From Sphingobium sp. JS3065 (GTDB lineage Bacteria; Pseudomonadota; Alphaproteobacteria; Sphingomonadales; Sphingomonadaceae): DNA of 64,000 nt. Below, one piece after another: positions 34,039 through 43,047 of the stretch (its first letter is position 1; each line of letters begins with the position of its first letter). The notes beneath the pieces were generated by a model. The model had not been told where the DNA came from. It searched no databases and saw only the letters and a list, made by a program, of their open reading frames with translations. The stretch spans positions 3,413,501 through 3,477,500 of the forward strand of contig NZ_CP102664.1 in assembly GCF_026427355.1 (NCBI RefSeq), given 5' to 3'. The position numbers and the translations under genes were made by a program.

Positions 34039-34554
34039 TCAGGCCGCGTTCTTTTCCGCATAGGCGTTGAAGACCCGCGCGAGCTGCGCAGCCGGCGCCT
34101 GGGTGACGGTCGCGAGCTTGGTCGCGGGTGCAACGAGCAACCCGACGATCTTCGCACGCAGTTCATCCAGCGACGGCATCGAGGCGAGCGCTTTCACGCC
34201 CTCCGCGTTCAGCAGCACTTCGCCCATCGCGCCGCCAACGATCTCAAGCTTGTCGTTGGTCTTGGCGAATTCGACCGCAACCTTGGCGGCTGCGACCGGA
34301 TCGGCCGAGGAGGCGAGGCCGACGGGGCCGGTCAGCAGGTCGCTGAGGCCGGTATAGTCGGTGCCTTCAAAGGCGATCTTGGCGAGGCGGTTCTTCGTAA
34401 CCTTGTAGGTGCCGCCGGCTTCGCGCATCTTCTGACGCAGGACGGTCGACTGGGCGACCGTCATGCCGAGGTTGCGGGTCACGACGACCACGCCAACATC
34501 CGCCAGATGTGCGTTCAGCGCGGAAACGACCTCAGCTTTCTGATTACGATCCAT
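34039..34554 (-). CDS. rplJ: 50S ribosomal protein L10
   Basis: The 171-aa protein begins [20 protein letters not shown] and has the L10 pattern throughout, with a C-terminal helix ([15 protein letters not shown]) that binds L7/L12 dimers. The ATG at 34554 is chosen because GGAGTAAAGG precedes it; the frame is open further upstream to 34749, but that part belongs to the leader. In most bacteria rplKA precede rplJL; here the upstream gene is rsh, so rplJL forms its own unit. Confidence 0.96.
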   Translation of the reverse strand: MDRNQKAEVVSALNAHLADVGVVVVTRNLGMTVAQSTVLRQKMREAGGTYKVTKNRLAKIAFEGTDYTGLSDLLTGPVGLASSADPVAAAKVAVEFAKTNDKLEIVGGAMGEVLLNAEGVKALASMPSLDELRAKIVGLLVAPATKLATVTQAPAAQLARVFNAYAEKNAA

Positions 34555-34572
34555 GCCTTTACTCCACTTCAT

Positions 34573-34815
34573 GTCCGCCGGAAAATCCGGTGGACGGCAA
34601 AAACCCGCGCTTTCACGCGGGGCATTGGTCCGAAGGGGAGAGATCGACCGGCCCGCATCCCTCAGGGAAAACAGGCAGACCCGGACAGGCGAAAAGGCCC
34701 GGCCGGTAAAGAACTTTTCCCCGTCTAGGCCGGAAATTAAGAAGGGCATATTCCCTTCACCGACTGTCTCGGACGGAAGACCGCCGGCATTGCTGCCGGG
34801 GGTCCGCTGCGGGCG
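34573..34815 (-). promoter_or_regulatory. L10-type leader of rplJL with internal hairpins
   Basis: The transcript ahead of rplJ would contain several hairpins. Just before the ribosome site is GTCCACCGGA/TCCGGCGGAC (34573-34595). Before that is CCCGCG/CGCGGG followed by five T (34599-34621, intrinsic-terminator-like). Further out are GC-rich stems around 34760-34815. L10-L12 binding to such a leader autoregulates rplJL in other bacteria. The specific L10-binding kink-turn is not proven here. The rest of the gene-less stretch, 34822-35120, shows nothing but probably holds the promoter. Confidence 0.6.
34599..34621 (-). terminator. intrinsic terminator-like hairpin in the rplJ leader
   Basis: Read on the minus strand, CCCGCG TGAAAG CGCGGG is followed by TTTTTG, about 45 nt before the rplJ start. 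It may be an attenuator. An end for a transcript from upstream rsh is less likely, as that transcript has its own hairpin at 35121. Confidence 0.6.
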
Positions 34816-35120
34816 CCCTTAGAGATTTGTAGGAGCGCTGTCACGCAAAATCTGGCGATGGGGGAAGGGAGAGGGCGGAAAAGGGCGGTTTTCCATCGAA
34901 GTTCACACCATATGCGCGCGCGAGCGCGGGCGCGCGTAGGCGTCGTGGGAAGCGGATCGACATTTCAAAGACGGGGGCCGGAATAGGCGGGCCGGAGGGG
35001 TGTAGGACAGGATAAAATGGTGTCCGTCGGGCAATAGGATGTTTTTTCGTTTGCCGTGACATGGAGGTTACAGTTGCAGGGCGAGGTTTGATTTCGGCCA
35101 TCTGCAGACGCTGAAAATAT

Positions 35121-35148
35121 CGTCATCCCAGCTTTCGCTGGGATGACG
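35121..35148. terminator. hairpin after rsh
   Basis: CGTCATCCCAGC (35121-35132) and GCTGGGATGACG (35137-35148) pair perfectly with a TTTC loop, 16 bp after the rsh stop codon. It resembles a common dispersed intergenic hairpin and probably ends the rsh transcript. Confidence 0.65.
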
Positions 35149-35163
35149 GCTTTCTTCGCTGCC

Positions 35164-37269
35164 TTAAACCCGGTCCGCCTGCACCACCGTGTCCAGCCCG
35201 CGCAGTGCCGACAATATGCGATTGAGATGCTGCGCGTCGGCCACTTCCAGGTCGATGATGTCGGTGTGGAAGGGGCCTTCGCGGTTCACCAGTTGCAGGT
35301 TCAAAATATTCGCCTTGGTCGCGCCGAAGACGTGGGTGACGGCGGCCAGCGCGCCCGGCTGGTTCTTCACGATCACCTGGAGCCGCGCGGTGCCGCCCTT
35401 CGACTTGCTGTCCCAACTCAGGTCGACCCAATCGTCATTCTGGTCGACCTCCAGCGATCGGCAGTCGATGGTGTGGACCTCGATCGGCTCGCCGGTGCGG
35501 CGGACGCCGACGATGCGGTCGCCGGGGACGGGATGGCAGCAATCGCCCAGATTATAGGCGATGCCCGGCGTCAGGCCGCGGATCGAGACGGGGGCATGTT
35601 GGCGCGGATGGGCTTCCTCCATCCCTTCGACGCTGGTCGAGCCGGGGATGAGGGCCTCCATCACTTCCGAATCGAGCAGCCGGTGGGTGGCGATGGCCAC
35701 CATCAGCGAGGCGCGGTCGTCCAGCTTCAGGCGCTTCAACGCCGCCTTCAGCGCTTTGTCGCCCAGTTCGCTTGCCAGTTCGGGGGAGAAGCGGCCGATA
35801 ATCTCCTCATAGAGCTTCTCGCCCAGCGCCACTTCCTCGCCCCGCTGCTTTTGCCGGATATAGCGGCGGATGGCGGCGCGGGCCTTGCCGGTGATGGCGA
35901 AGGTCAGCCAGCCGGGCTGCGGTTCCTGCCCCTCCGACTTCAATATCTCGACCTGATCGCCATTTTCCAGCGTGGTGCGCAGCGGCACGACCCGGCCGTT
36001 GACCTTCGCGCCGACCGTCTGGTTGCCGAGCGAGGTGTGCACCGCATAGGCGAAGTCGACCGGGGTCGACCCCTTGGGCAACTGATGCAGTTCGCCCTTG
36101 GGCGAGAAGGCGAAGATGCGGTCCTGATACATCGCCATGCGGGTATGTTCGAGCAGTTCGTCCGCGTCCTGGCTCTGCTCCAATATTTCGACCAGGTCGC
36201 GCAGCCAGGCGGCCTGATGGTCGTCGGCGTCGCCCTTCTGCTTGTAGGCCCAGTGCGCGGCCAGGCCCAGTTCGGCGTCATGATGCATGTCGCGGCTGCG
36301 TATCTGCACCTCTATCCGGGCATTGTCCTGATGGATGACGGTGGTGTGCAGCGACCGGTATCCGTTGCGCTTGGGCGTGGAGATGTAATCCTTGAACCGG
36401 CCCGGCACCATTTTATAGGTCTGGTGGATGACGCCCAGCGCGCGGTAGCAATCCTCCGTCGTCTCGGTGATGACGCGGAACGCCATGACGTCGGTCAGTT
36501 GCTCGAAGCTGATATGGCGTTCCTGCATCTTCTTCCAGATGGAATAGGGGTGCTTTTCCCGGCCCGACACCGTGACGGGAAGACCCTTTCCGCCCAGCAG
36601 CAATTGCAGTTCCGCGCCGATCCGGTCGACCTTGTCATGGCCGCCCTCCTTCAGTTGCTCCAGCCGCTTGGTGATGCTGTCATAGGCTTCCGGCTCCAGT
36701 TCGCGGAAGGCCAGAAGCTGCATCTCGCGCATGAAGTCGTACATGCCGATCCGCTCCGCCAGCGGGGCGTAGATGTCCATCGTCTCGCGGGCGATGCGGC
36801 GGCGCTTCTGCTCATTCTTGATGAAGTGCAGCGTGCGCATATTGTGCAGCCGGTCGGCCAGCTTCACCAGCAGCACCCGGATATCGTCCGACATGGCGAG
36901 CAGGAATTTGCGCAGATTTTCCGCCGCCCGCTCATTTTCGGACATGGCTTCGATCTTGCTGAGCTTCGTGACGCCGTCGACCATCCGGGCGACATCCTTG
37001 CCGAAGGCCTGCTCTATCTCCGCATAGGTGACCAGCGTATCTTCTATCGTGTCGTGCAGCAGCGCGGTCACGATGGTCTGGTCGTCCAGGTTGAAGTCGG
37101 TCAAAATGCCGGCGACTTCAATGGGATGGCTGAAATAGGGGTCGCCGCTGGCGCGTTTCTGGCTGCCATGTTTCTGGACAGAGAAGACATAGGCGCGGTT
37201 GATCATCACTTCGTCCGCATCCGGATCGTAGCGTTTTACCCGTTCGACAAGTTCATATTGGCGTAGCAT
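35164..37269 (-). CDS. rsh: bifunctional (p)ppGpp synthetase/hydrolase, RelA/SpoT family
   Basis: The 701-aa protein has the full order of long RSH enzymes. The HD hydrolase domain comes first (FSHPIEVAGIL, ALLHDTIEDT about 68-77, ADRLHNMRTL). The synthetase domain follows (GREKHPYSIWKKM, TPKRNGYRSLHTTVI, VEVQIR-type strand, WAYKQ). The TGS domain starts near FAFSPKGELHQLP, and the ACT domain is at the C-terminus (ARLQVIVKNQPGALAAVTHV). Both hydrolase and synthetase residues look intact, so it should set the stringent-response alarmone level alone, as is usual in alphaproteobacteria. Confidence 0.96.
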   Translation of the reverse strand: MLRQYELVERVKRYDPDADEVMINRAYVFSVQKHGSQKRASGDPYFSHPIEVAGILTDFNLDDQTIVTALLHDTIEDTLVTYAEIEQAFGKDVARMVDGVTKLSKIEAMSENERAAENLRKFLLAMSDDIRVLLVKLADRLHNMRTLHFIKNEQKRRRIARETMDIYAPLAERIGMYDFMREMQLLAFRELEPEAYDSITKRLEQLKEGGHDKVDRIGAELQLLLGGKGLPVTVSGREKHPYSIWKKMQERHISFEQLTDVMAFRVITETTEDCYRALGVIHQTYKMVPGRFKDYISTPKRNGYRSLHTTVIHQDNARIEVQIRSRDMHHDAELGLAAHWAYKQKGDADDHQAAWLRDLVEILEQSQDADELLEHTRMAMYQDRIFAFSPKGELHQLPKGSTPVDFAYAVHTSLGNQTVGAKVNGRVVPLRTTLENGDQVEILKSEGQEPQPGWLTFAITGKARAAIRRYIRQKQRGEEVALGEKLYEEIIGRFSPELASELGDKALKAALKRLKLDDRASLMVAIATHRLLDSEVMEALIPGSTSVEGMEEAHPRQHAPVSIRGLTPGIAYNLGDCCHPVPGDRIVGVRRTGEPIEVHTIDCRSLEVDQNDDWVDLSWDSKSKGGTARLQVIVKNQPGALAAVTHVFGATKANILNLQLVNREGPFHTDIIDLEVADAQHLNRILSALRGLDTVVQADRV

Positions 37270-37381
37270 TACCCTACCGATTGTCCGCGATCACCCTTGC
37301 AGCGCAACAAAAAAATCCCATTTACGCCAAGTGCGATGCACTTTTGCAACGCGGGTGGCTTTGAGCTATCAAGTGAAGACG

Positions 37382-37858
37382 ATGACACATAATCTGGCGC
37401 AGAATCTGGAACAATGCGCGCTGCCCAGCGCATTGGAAATGATGGGTGAACGCTGGTCGTTCCTTATCTTGAGGGGCGCTCTTTCGGGGATTCGGCATTT
37501 CGAGGAGTTTCAGTCGGTCCTCGGCATCGCCCGCAACATCCTGGCGAATCGGCTCGCGCGGCTGGTGGAAAACGGCATCTTGGTGCGTCAGCCGATGCAA
37601 TGCGACCGGCGCAAGGTCGAATATCGCCTGACCGAAAAGGGCGAGGATCTGGCCCCCGCCATGATCGCGCTGCGCCAATGGGGCGAAAAATGGGGTTGCG
37701 GCCCCATCTCCTGCCAGGTGTTGGCCGACAGCCGCGACCGGCAGCCCATCCGCAGGATGACGATCCAGGCCCATGACGGCCGGGCGTTGGAGCCGAACGA
37801 TCTGATCTGGCTGTGCGTCGATGAAGAGACGCCGGTCAGGCAGGAAGCGGCCGCCTGA
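37382..37858 (+). CDS. HxlR-family winged-helix regulator
   Basis: The 158-aa protein (from MTHNLAQNLEQCALPSALEM) has the HxlR signature: an N-terminal Cys (CALPSALEMMGERWSFLILR), then GIRHFEEFQSVLGIARNILANR as HTH, and CDRRKVEYRLTEKGEDL as wing. HxlR regulators often sense electrophiles through that Cys. The 37331 alternative start lacks a ribosome site. The target is unknown; the next gene is separated by a repeat. Confidence 0.88.
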   Translation: MTHNLAQNLEQCALPSALEMMGERWSFLILRGALSGIRHFEEFQSVLGIARNILANRLARLVENGILVRQPMQCDRRKVEYRLTEKGEDLAPAMIALRQWGEKWGCGPISCQVLADSRDRQPIRRMTIQAHDGRALEPNDLIWLCVDEETPVRQEAAA

Positions 37859-37885
37859 GGGCCAGGCGGCAAAATTCCCCTATAT

Positions 37886-37916
37886 CCTTCATGCCGAAAC
37901 AAGTTCAGCATGACGG
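37886..37916. repeat. inverted copy of the dispersed intergenic motif seen at 31290
   Basis: CCTTCATGCCGAAACAAGTT followed by CAGCATGACGG is the reverse-complement counterpart of the 31290 motif. It is intergenic. Confidence 0.5.
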
Positions 37917-37953
37917 TTGTTCTGATGGCCTCTGATGCATTAGGCTGGCGCCA

Positions 37954-39060
37954 ATGTCAGTCCATCGTTTCCAGCCCCAGCCCTTTTTCGCGGACAAGAA
38001 CCGCGCTTTCTGGAACCTCCAGTCGGTGGGATGGGCCGGGGCCTTCCTGCTGCGCGGGTCATCCACCATCGCCAATGGGCAGCCGCTTTCCAGCCTGATC
38101 CCGGTGATGATCTCTACCGTGTCGGGCTATTCGGTGACGCTGCTGATCGCGGTGGTGTTCCGTTTTCTTCAGCGTCAGCGGCCGATCGTCACCTGGGGCG
38201 CGTCCATCGTCACGGTGGTGGTCGCGGCCGGCCTGGTGGCGTTCATCGACGCGTGGGTATTTTCCACCCAGAACCGGGGGAGCGACACGGCGGGGCTGCA
38301 ACTGTTCCTGGGCGCCTTCTACCTCAGCATGACGCTGCTGGGGGCGTGGTCGGCGCTTTATTATGCGATCAACTTCTACCTGACGGTGGAGGAGCAGGCG
38401 GACCAGCTTCTGCATCTGGAAAACCAGGCGTCCAGCGCGCAGCTTGCCATGTTGCGCTATCAGCTCAATCCGCATTTCCTGTTCAACACGCTGAATTCCA
38501 TCTCTACCCTGGTGCTGTTGAAGCAGACCGACCGGGCGAATGCGATGTTGTCGCGCCTTTCCTCCTTTTTGCGCTATACGTTGATCAACGAGCCGACCGC
38601 GCAGGTGACGATAGAGCAGGAGATCGAGACGTTGAAACTCTATCTGGAGATCGAGAAGATGCGCTTCGAGGACCGTCTGCGGCCGGTGTTCAACATCGAT
38701 CCGGCGGTGGCCCAGTCGCGCCTGCCCTCTCTGCTGCTCCAGCCGCTGGTCGAGAATGCGATCAAATATGCGGTCACGCCCAAGGAGGAGGGCGCGGAAA
38801 TCTCCGTCACGGCGCAGCCTGCCGGTGAAAATGTCCGGATCATCGTATCCGATACGGGTCCGGGATTGAATGAGGGGTTCACCCGCCCGAACAATCATGT
38901 GAGCGAAGGGACGGGCGTTGGTCTGGCGAATATCCGCGACAGGCTAATTCAGGCCTTCGGGGAACGACAGAGCTTCGAAACGCGTTCCACGCCTGGCGGC
39001 TTTTCGGTCCTGATCGAAATGCCGCTTAACCTGGATGAACCATCGAGAGTGGCCGCATGA
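37954..39060 (+). CDS. LytS-type sensor histidine kinase
   Basis: The 368-aa protein has four to five N-terminal membrane segments (about residues 30-150). The His_kinase domain follows (MLRYQLNPHFLFNTLNSIST, with phospho-acceptor His) and then an HATPase_c domain (LLLQPLVENAIKYAV, SDTGPGL, GTGVGLANIRDRL). It overlaps the next gene by 4 bp (ATGA), so kinase and LytTR regulator form a coupled pair. The signal is unknown. Confidence 0.9.
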   Translation: MSVHRFQPQPFFADKNRAFWNLQSVGWAGAFLLRGSSTIANGQPLSSLIPVMISTVSGYSVTLLIAVVFRFLQRQRPIVTWGASIVTVVVAAGLVAFIDAWVFSTQNRGSDTAGLQLFLGAFYLSMTLLGAWSALYYAINFYLTVEEQADQLLHLENQASSAQLAMLRYQLNPHFLFNTLNSISTLVLLKQTDRANAMLSRLSSFLRYTLINEPTAQVTIEQEIETLKLYLEIEKMRFEDRLRPVFNIDPAVAQSRLPSLLLQPLVENAIKYAVTPKEEGAEISVTAQPAGENVRIIVSDTGPGLNEGFTRPNNHVSEGTGVGLANIRDRLIQAFGERQSFETRSTPGGFSVLIEMPLNLDEPSRVAA

Positions 39061-39857
39061 CCATAAGAACAATCCTCGTCGACGACGAAAGCCTGGCTAT
39101 CCAAGGCCTCAAGCTGCGTCTGGAAGCGCATGAGGATGTCGAAATCGTAGAAACCTGCTCCAATGGCCGCGAAGCGATCCGCGCTATCAAGACGCATAAA
39201 CCCGACCTTGTGTTCCTCGACATCCAGATGCCCGGCTTCGACGGATTTTCCGTCGTGCAGGGGCTGATGGAGGTGGAGCCGCCGCTGTTCATCTTCTGCA
39301 CCGCCTATAGCGACCATGCCATCCGCGCTTTCGAGGCGCAGGCGGTCGATTATCTGATGAAGCCGGTGGAGGAAGGGCGGCTTGCCGACGCGCTGGACCG
39401 GGTGCGGCAGCGGCTGTCCGAAAGGAAACAGGTGCAGGAAGCGGAAAAGCTGCGCGAAGTGCTGGCCGAAGTCGCGCCGGATGCGATGAACGACTTTGCG
39501 GGGGAGGGCGACGCGCCTGCCGCCAATCGCTTCGAAAAGCTCATCAACATCAAGGATCGCGGGCAGATTTTCCGCGTGGACGTGGATTCGATCGAGCGGA
39601 TCGACGCGGCGGGCGACTATATGTGCATCTATACCGCCGACAATTCGCTGATCCTGCGCGAGACGATGAAGGATTTGGAAAAGCGGCTCGATCCGCGCAA
39701 TTTCCAGCGGGTGCACCGCTCCACCATCGTGAACCTCAGCCAGGTGCGGCAGGTGAAGCCGCATACCAACGGCGAATGCTTCCTGGTGCTGGAATCAGGC
39801 GCGCAGGTGAAGGTCAGCCGGTCCTATCGGGATGTGGTGGCGCGCTTCGTGCATTGA
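39057..39857 (+). CDS. LytTR-family response regulator
   Basis: The 266-aa protein has an N-terminal receiver domain (ILVDDESLAIQG, phospho-acceptor Asp in LVFLDIQMPGFDG, VDYLMKPVEEGRL) and a C-terminal LytTR DNA-binding domain (INIKDRGQIFRVDVDSIERI, LDPRNFQRVHRSTIVNLSQV, VSRSYRDVVARF). It is translationally coupled to the upstream kinase. Targets are unknown. Confidence 0.92.
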   Translation: MTIRTILVDDESLAIQGLKLRLEAHEDVEIVETCSNGREAIRAIKTHKPDLVFLDIQMPGFDGFSVVQGLMEVEPPLFIFCTAYSDHAIRAFEAQAVDYLMKPVEEGRLADALDRVRQRLSERKQVQEAEKLREVLAEVAPDAMNDFAGEGDAPAANRFEKLINIKDRGQIFRVDVDSIERIDAAGDYMCIYTADNSLILRETMKDLEKRLDPRNFQRVHRSTIVNLSQVRQVKPHTNGECFLVLESGAQVKVSRSYRDVVARFVH

Positions 39858-40274
39858 TCATCTGAACACCCATTGGCGGTTCAGCCCGAACATCACCGCC
39901 GGGGTCACGAACAGCATGGCCGGGATGGGGGACCATTCCGGCCATTGCATATGGGTGACGCACAGCCACACCCACAGCGCGTTGAGGGCATAGCTCACCA
40001 GCGACACCGCGACGAAGCGGACGCCGCGCGCGGCCTGGTTGTCGCGGCTGCCGTGGCCGCGGAAGGTGAAGCTGCTGTGGGTGACATAGCCGATCGCCAC
40101 CGCCGCCAGATAGCCGATGCCGTTGGCGATCTGCGGATGCAGGCCCACCGGCGCGGCCAGGGTCCAGTAGATCGCCGCCTGACACGCCGTCACGAACAGG
40201 CCGGTCAGGCCGTATCGGACGATCTGCCAGAACAGGGCCTGTTTTTCCGGCGTCAGGATTTGGAGGATTTTCAT
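39858..40274 (-). CDS. GtrA-family membrane protein
   Basis: The 138-aa protein has four membrane segments with the GtrA pattern: RYGLTGLFVTACQAAIYW, QIANGIGYLAAVAIGYVTHS, FTFRGHGS, and a final FGLNRQWVFR. GtrA-like proteins help move polyprenyl-linked sugars across the membrane. Its stop directly abuts that of the LytTR gene, and it is divergent from the STT3-like gene, with which it may act. Confidence 0.88.
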   Translation of the reverse strand: MKILQILTPEKQALFWQIVRYGLTGLFVTACQAAIYWTLAAPVGLHPQIANGIGYLAAVAIGYVTHSSFTFRGHGSRDNQAARGVRFVAVSLVSYALNALWVWLCVTHMQWPEWSPIPAMLFVTPAVMFGLNRQWVFR

Positions 40275-40318
40275 GCAGCCCCGTTGCGCTTTGGTGCGGA
40301 GCCTCTAATCCACCCGCC

Positions 40319-42220
40319 ATGAAACTGCAAAGCTGGCCTGTCCTGCGCGCCCGTATCGCCCCATTGGCGGCGAAATTCTCCCATTATGCGGAGCGGAACT
40401 GGAAATGGCTGACCGTCCTTTTGTGGATCGGGGCCATGGCCTGCCTGCTCACCATGCGCTGGCCGCAGATCCATTGGCTGACGCTTAGCGATACTGACGA
40501 TAATATGCGTTTCCTTCAGGTGAAGGACTGGCTGGCGGGGCAGGGTTGGTACGACCTGCAGCAGTACAGGCTGGATCCGCCCGCCGGGTTCAACATCCAC
40601 TGGTCGCGGCTGGTGGACCTGCCGCTGGCGGGCCTGATGCTGTTCTTCCGCGCTTTCGTGGATCAGGGACTGGCCGACCGGCTGGCCTGCGGGATCGCGC
40701 CGCTGCTGCCGCTGCTGCCGCTGATGCTGGGGATGGGCTTCATCGCGCGGCGGTTGGCGGGGGGGAATAGCTGGTTCCTGGCCGCGCTGGCGCCCTTCGC
40801 CGCGCAGATGGGCATCGGCATGTTCGTGCCGATGCGGATCGACCATCATGGCTGGCAACTGACCTTCACCGTGCTGATGCTGGCGGGGCTGATCGACCGC
40901 AACTGGCTGCGCGGCGGCATCGTCGCGGGGGTGAGCAGCGCGCTTTCCATCGCCATCGGCATGGAGATGATCGTCTACCTCGCCGCCGGGGGGGCGCTGA
41001 TCGCGCTGCGCTGGGTGTTCAAGGATGGCGCGGCGCGGCGGATGCTGCCCTATGCGCTCAGCCTGGGCGGAGCGACGTCGCTGCTGTTCCTGCTGTTTGC
41101 CAGCTATGCCAACCGGGAAATGGTGTGCGACGCCATCTCGCCTATCTGGGTCGCGATCTTCGCGGCGGCTTCGGCGGGGATGGCGCTGTTGGCGCTGCTG
41201 CCGCTCAAAAGCTGGCCTGCACGGCTTGGGGCCGGGATCGTCGTAGGCGCGGCGGTGGCGGCCTTTGCCTGGCTCAATTGGCCACAATGCCTGTCCGGCG
41301 CCTATCAGATCTCGCCGGAACTTGAAAAGCTGTGGCTGGCCAATATCCGGGAGGCGAAGCCGATCACCGTGCAGGCGCGCAGCCTGATCGTGCCGTTGAT
41401 GGCGATCCCGGTCGCGGGCCTTGTCGGCCTGATCTGGGCGCTGTGGGTTTCGCGGCGCGACGGCGACCGGCTCTGGGCCTGGGCCACGGTGGGCCTGATG
41501 ATGCTGTTTTCGACCGCTTTGCTTTTCTGGCAGTTGCGGGCGGGGCCGGCGGCGCAGTTGCTGGCCATTCCGCCCGCGGCCTGGGCGGCCTATCGGCTGC
41601 TGTGCGTCCTGGGTAGCGGGCGTCCGCTGGCGCGCGGGCTGGCGGCTGGAGGCGCGGCGCTGCTGGGCGTGGCGGCCTTTGCCACGCCGCTCTATCCGCA
41701 GATCAACCAATTCTGGGTCAGGACGACGGGCGAGAAGCCCAAGCCGCCCAAGCCCACGGTGCAGGCGCGCCGGAAGGCAATCGACAAGGCCAATGGCCGC
41801 TGCCGCACCTTGCCCGCGCTGGAGGTGCTGAACCAGCTGCCCCCGGCCACCATCTTCACCATGGTCGATCTGGGGCCGCGCCTGATCGTCGCCACCCATC
41901 ATAGCGCCGTGGCCGGCCCCTATCACCGCAACGGCGCGACGATCCTGGACATGCATCACGCCTATGACGGCCCGGCGGAGGCTTTCCGGCCCATCGCGGC
42001 GAAGCATCGCGCGACCTATCTGCTGGTCTGTCCCGGCTTTCCCGAAGGCACCATCTATCAGGCGCGCAGTCCCAGGGGCTTTTACGCCGGGCTGATGCGG
42101 GGCGAGGTGCCGAACTGGCTGAAGCCTGTGACGTTGAAAACGGGAATGACGCTGCCCTACAGCCTCTACCGCATCGATTATTCAGCGCCGGGCGAGAAAA
42201 AAGTCCCGCAGCAGCGTTGA
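40319..42220 (+). CDS. GT-C membrane glycosyltransferase, STT3/AglB-like
   Basis: The 633-aa protein has about eleven membrane segments. The first outer loop reads LSDTDDNMRFLQVKDWLAGQ, then YDLQQYRLDPPAGF and HWSRLVDLPLAG. These acidic residues and the Trp-Ser-Arg segment follow the first-loop pattern of oligosaccharyltransferase-type GT-C enzymes. A second motif, PMRIDHHGWQLTF, is also typical. The C-terminal part is soluble and has no WWDYG motif, so it may not be a protein N-glycosylase. It could use a polyprenyl-linked donor flipped by the adjacent GtrA. Its 3' end overlaps tadA by 39 bp. Confidence 0.7.
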   Translation: MKLQSWPVLRARIAPLAAKFSHYAERNWKWLTVLLWIGAMACLLTMRWPQIHWLTLSDTDDNMRFLQVKDWLAGQGWYDLQQYRLDPPAGFNIHWSRLVDLPLAGLMLFFRAFVDQGLADRLACGIAPLLPLLPLMLGMGFIARRLAGGNSWFLAALAPFAAQMGIGMFVPMRIDHHGWQLTFTVLMLAGLIDRNWLRGGIVAGVSSALSIAIGMEMIVYLAAGGALIALRWVFKDGAARRMLPYALSLGGATSLLFLLFASYANREMVCDAISPIWVAIFAAASAGMALLALLPLKSWPARLGAGIVVGAAVAAFAWLNWPQCLSGAYQISPELEKLWLANIREAKPITVQARSLIVPLMAIPVAGLVGLIWALWVSRRDGDRLWAWATVGLMMLFSTALLFWQLRAGPAAQLLAIPPAAWAAYRLLCVLGSGRPLARGLAAGGAALLGVAAFATPLYPQINQFWVRTTGEKPKPPKPTVQARRKAIDKANGRCRTLPALEVLNQLPPATIFTMVDLGPRLIVATHHSAVAGPYHRNGATILDMHHAYDGPAEAFRPIAAKHRATYLLVCPGFPEGTIYQARSPRGFYAGLMRGEVPNWLKPVTLKTGMTLPYSLYRIDYSAPGEKKVPQQR

Positions 42221-42640
42221 GGCTTCGGCTTCGGCCAGATCGCCATAGACTTCGGGCCGGTGCAGGCATTGCGGTTGGGTGAAGAGGCGCGGTCCCTGTT
42301 CGATGGCGCCGCCCTTCGGATCGGCGGCGGCGTAATAGAGACGGGCAATGCGGGCGTGGGAGATGGCTCCGGCGCACATGGCGCAAGGCTCCAGCGTGAC
42401 CCAAAGGTCGCAGCCGGTCAGCCGGAAATCCCCCAGATGCGCGGCAGCCGCCCGGATCGCGACCATTTCCGCATGGGCGGTGGGATCATTGTCGCGCCGG
42501 TTGCGATTTTCGCCCTCCCCGACGATCCGGCCATCCAGCGTGACGACCGCGCCGATCGGCACCTCGCCCGCGTCCCGGGCGGCGCGGGCGAGGTCCAGGG
42601 CGCGCCGCATCGGATCGGGCAGGGGGAAGGGCGATGGCAT
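42182..42640 (-). CDS. tadA: tRNA-specific adenosine deaminase
   Basis: The 152-aa protein carries the zinc-binding deaminase motifs NDPTAHAEMVAIR (His and Glu) and VTLEPCAMCAGAI (two Cys). It edits A34 to inosine in tRNA-Arg(ACG). The start MPSPFPLPDPMRRAL at 42640 gives the usual length; the frame is open further upstream, but that part is unlike the family. Its 3' end overlaps the convergent GT-C gene. Confidence 0.93.
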   Translation of the reverse strand: MPSPFPLPDPMRRALDLARAARDAGEVPIGAVVTLDGRIVGEGENRNRRDNDPTAHAEMVAIRAAAAHLGDFRLTGCDLWVTLEPCAMCAGAISHARIARLYYAAADPKGGAIEQGPRLFTQPQCLHRPEVYGDLAEAEASTLLRDFFLARR

Positions 42641-42677
42641 GGATCGCCCCTTACAACATCGGCCCGAAAAGGGAAAA

Positions 42678-42899
42678 TCACGGCTTCTTGACGTCCACCG
42701 TCGGCACTTCGACCGTTTCCTTGCGCTTGCCGACCTCCACCTTCGCCACATCGGCCTCATATTTGGGCAGGGAACCGCCCTTGACCGCGACGTCGGGCAG
42801 GCTTCCTTCCTGCGTCTTGCGCAGGTCGATGAAGCCGGTGGCGATGCCGCCAGCCAGAACCAGCAGCAAAATCAGCACCAAGCCACCAATGAATCGCAT
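42678..42899 (-). CDS. small membrane-anchored hypothetical protein
   Basis: The 73-aa protein from MRFIGGLVLILLLVLAGGIA has one N-terminal membrane helix. A charged tail follows with DLRKTQEGSLPDVAVKGGSL and ends in a Val/Lys/Glu-rich stretch. GGAGG lies upstream of the ATG. It has no known function. Confidence 0.65.
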   Translation of the reverse strand: MRFIGGLVLILLLVLAGGIATGFIDLRKTQEGSLPDVAVKGGSLPKYEADVAKVEVGKRKETVEVPTVDVKKP

Positions 42900-42976
42900 T
42901 TCGGCCTCCTTTGGATTATGGGGCATCAACGCTCATGAGTCGGAAAGGGTTGCGGCCCGGAAAGGCTCTGTGCGGG

Positions 42977-43004
42977 TTGACGTGCGTCGGGAATCCCGTT
43001 ATCG
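42977..43004 (+). promoter_or_regulatory. probable rpmB promoter
   Basis: TTGACG (42977-42982) and TTATCG (42999-43004) are separated by 16 bp, about 45 bp ahead of rpmB. The -35 match is good and the -10 is weak, as is common in alphaproteobacteria. Confidence 0.45.
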
Positions 43005-43047
43005 GCGCCGCTTTCCGAACGAACCCGAATTACAAGGTTGATTGACT

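Noticed and set aside
34555..34749. N-terminal extension of rplJ to 34749
   Set aside because: The extra 65 residues do not resemble L10, the region contains leader hairpins, and a good ribosome site precedes the ATG at 34554.
35143..37266. 707-aa frame antisense to rsh
   Set aside because: It is a shadow frame with no protein family features; rsh is unmistakable on the other strand.
40271..42007. 578-aa frame antisense to the GT-C gene
   Set aside because: It is rich in Arg, Gln, His and Pro with no domain; it arises from the codon bias of the membrane gene.
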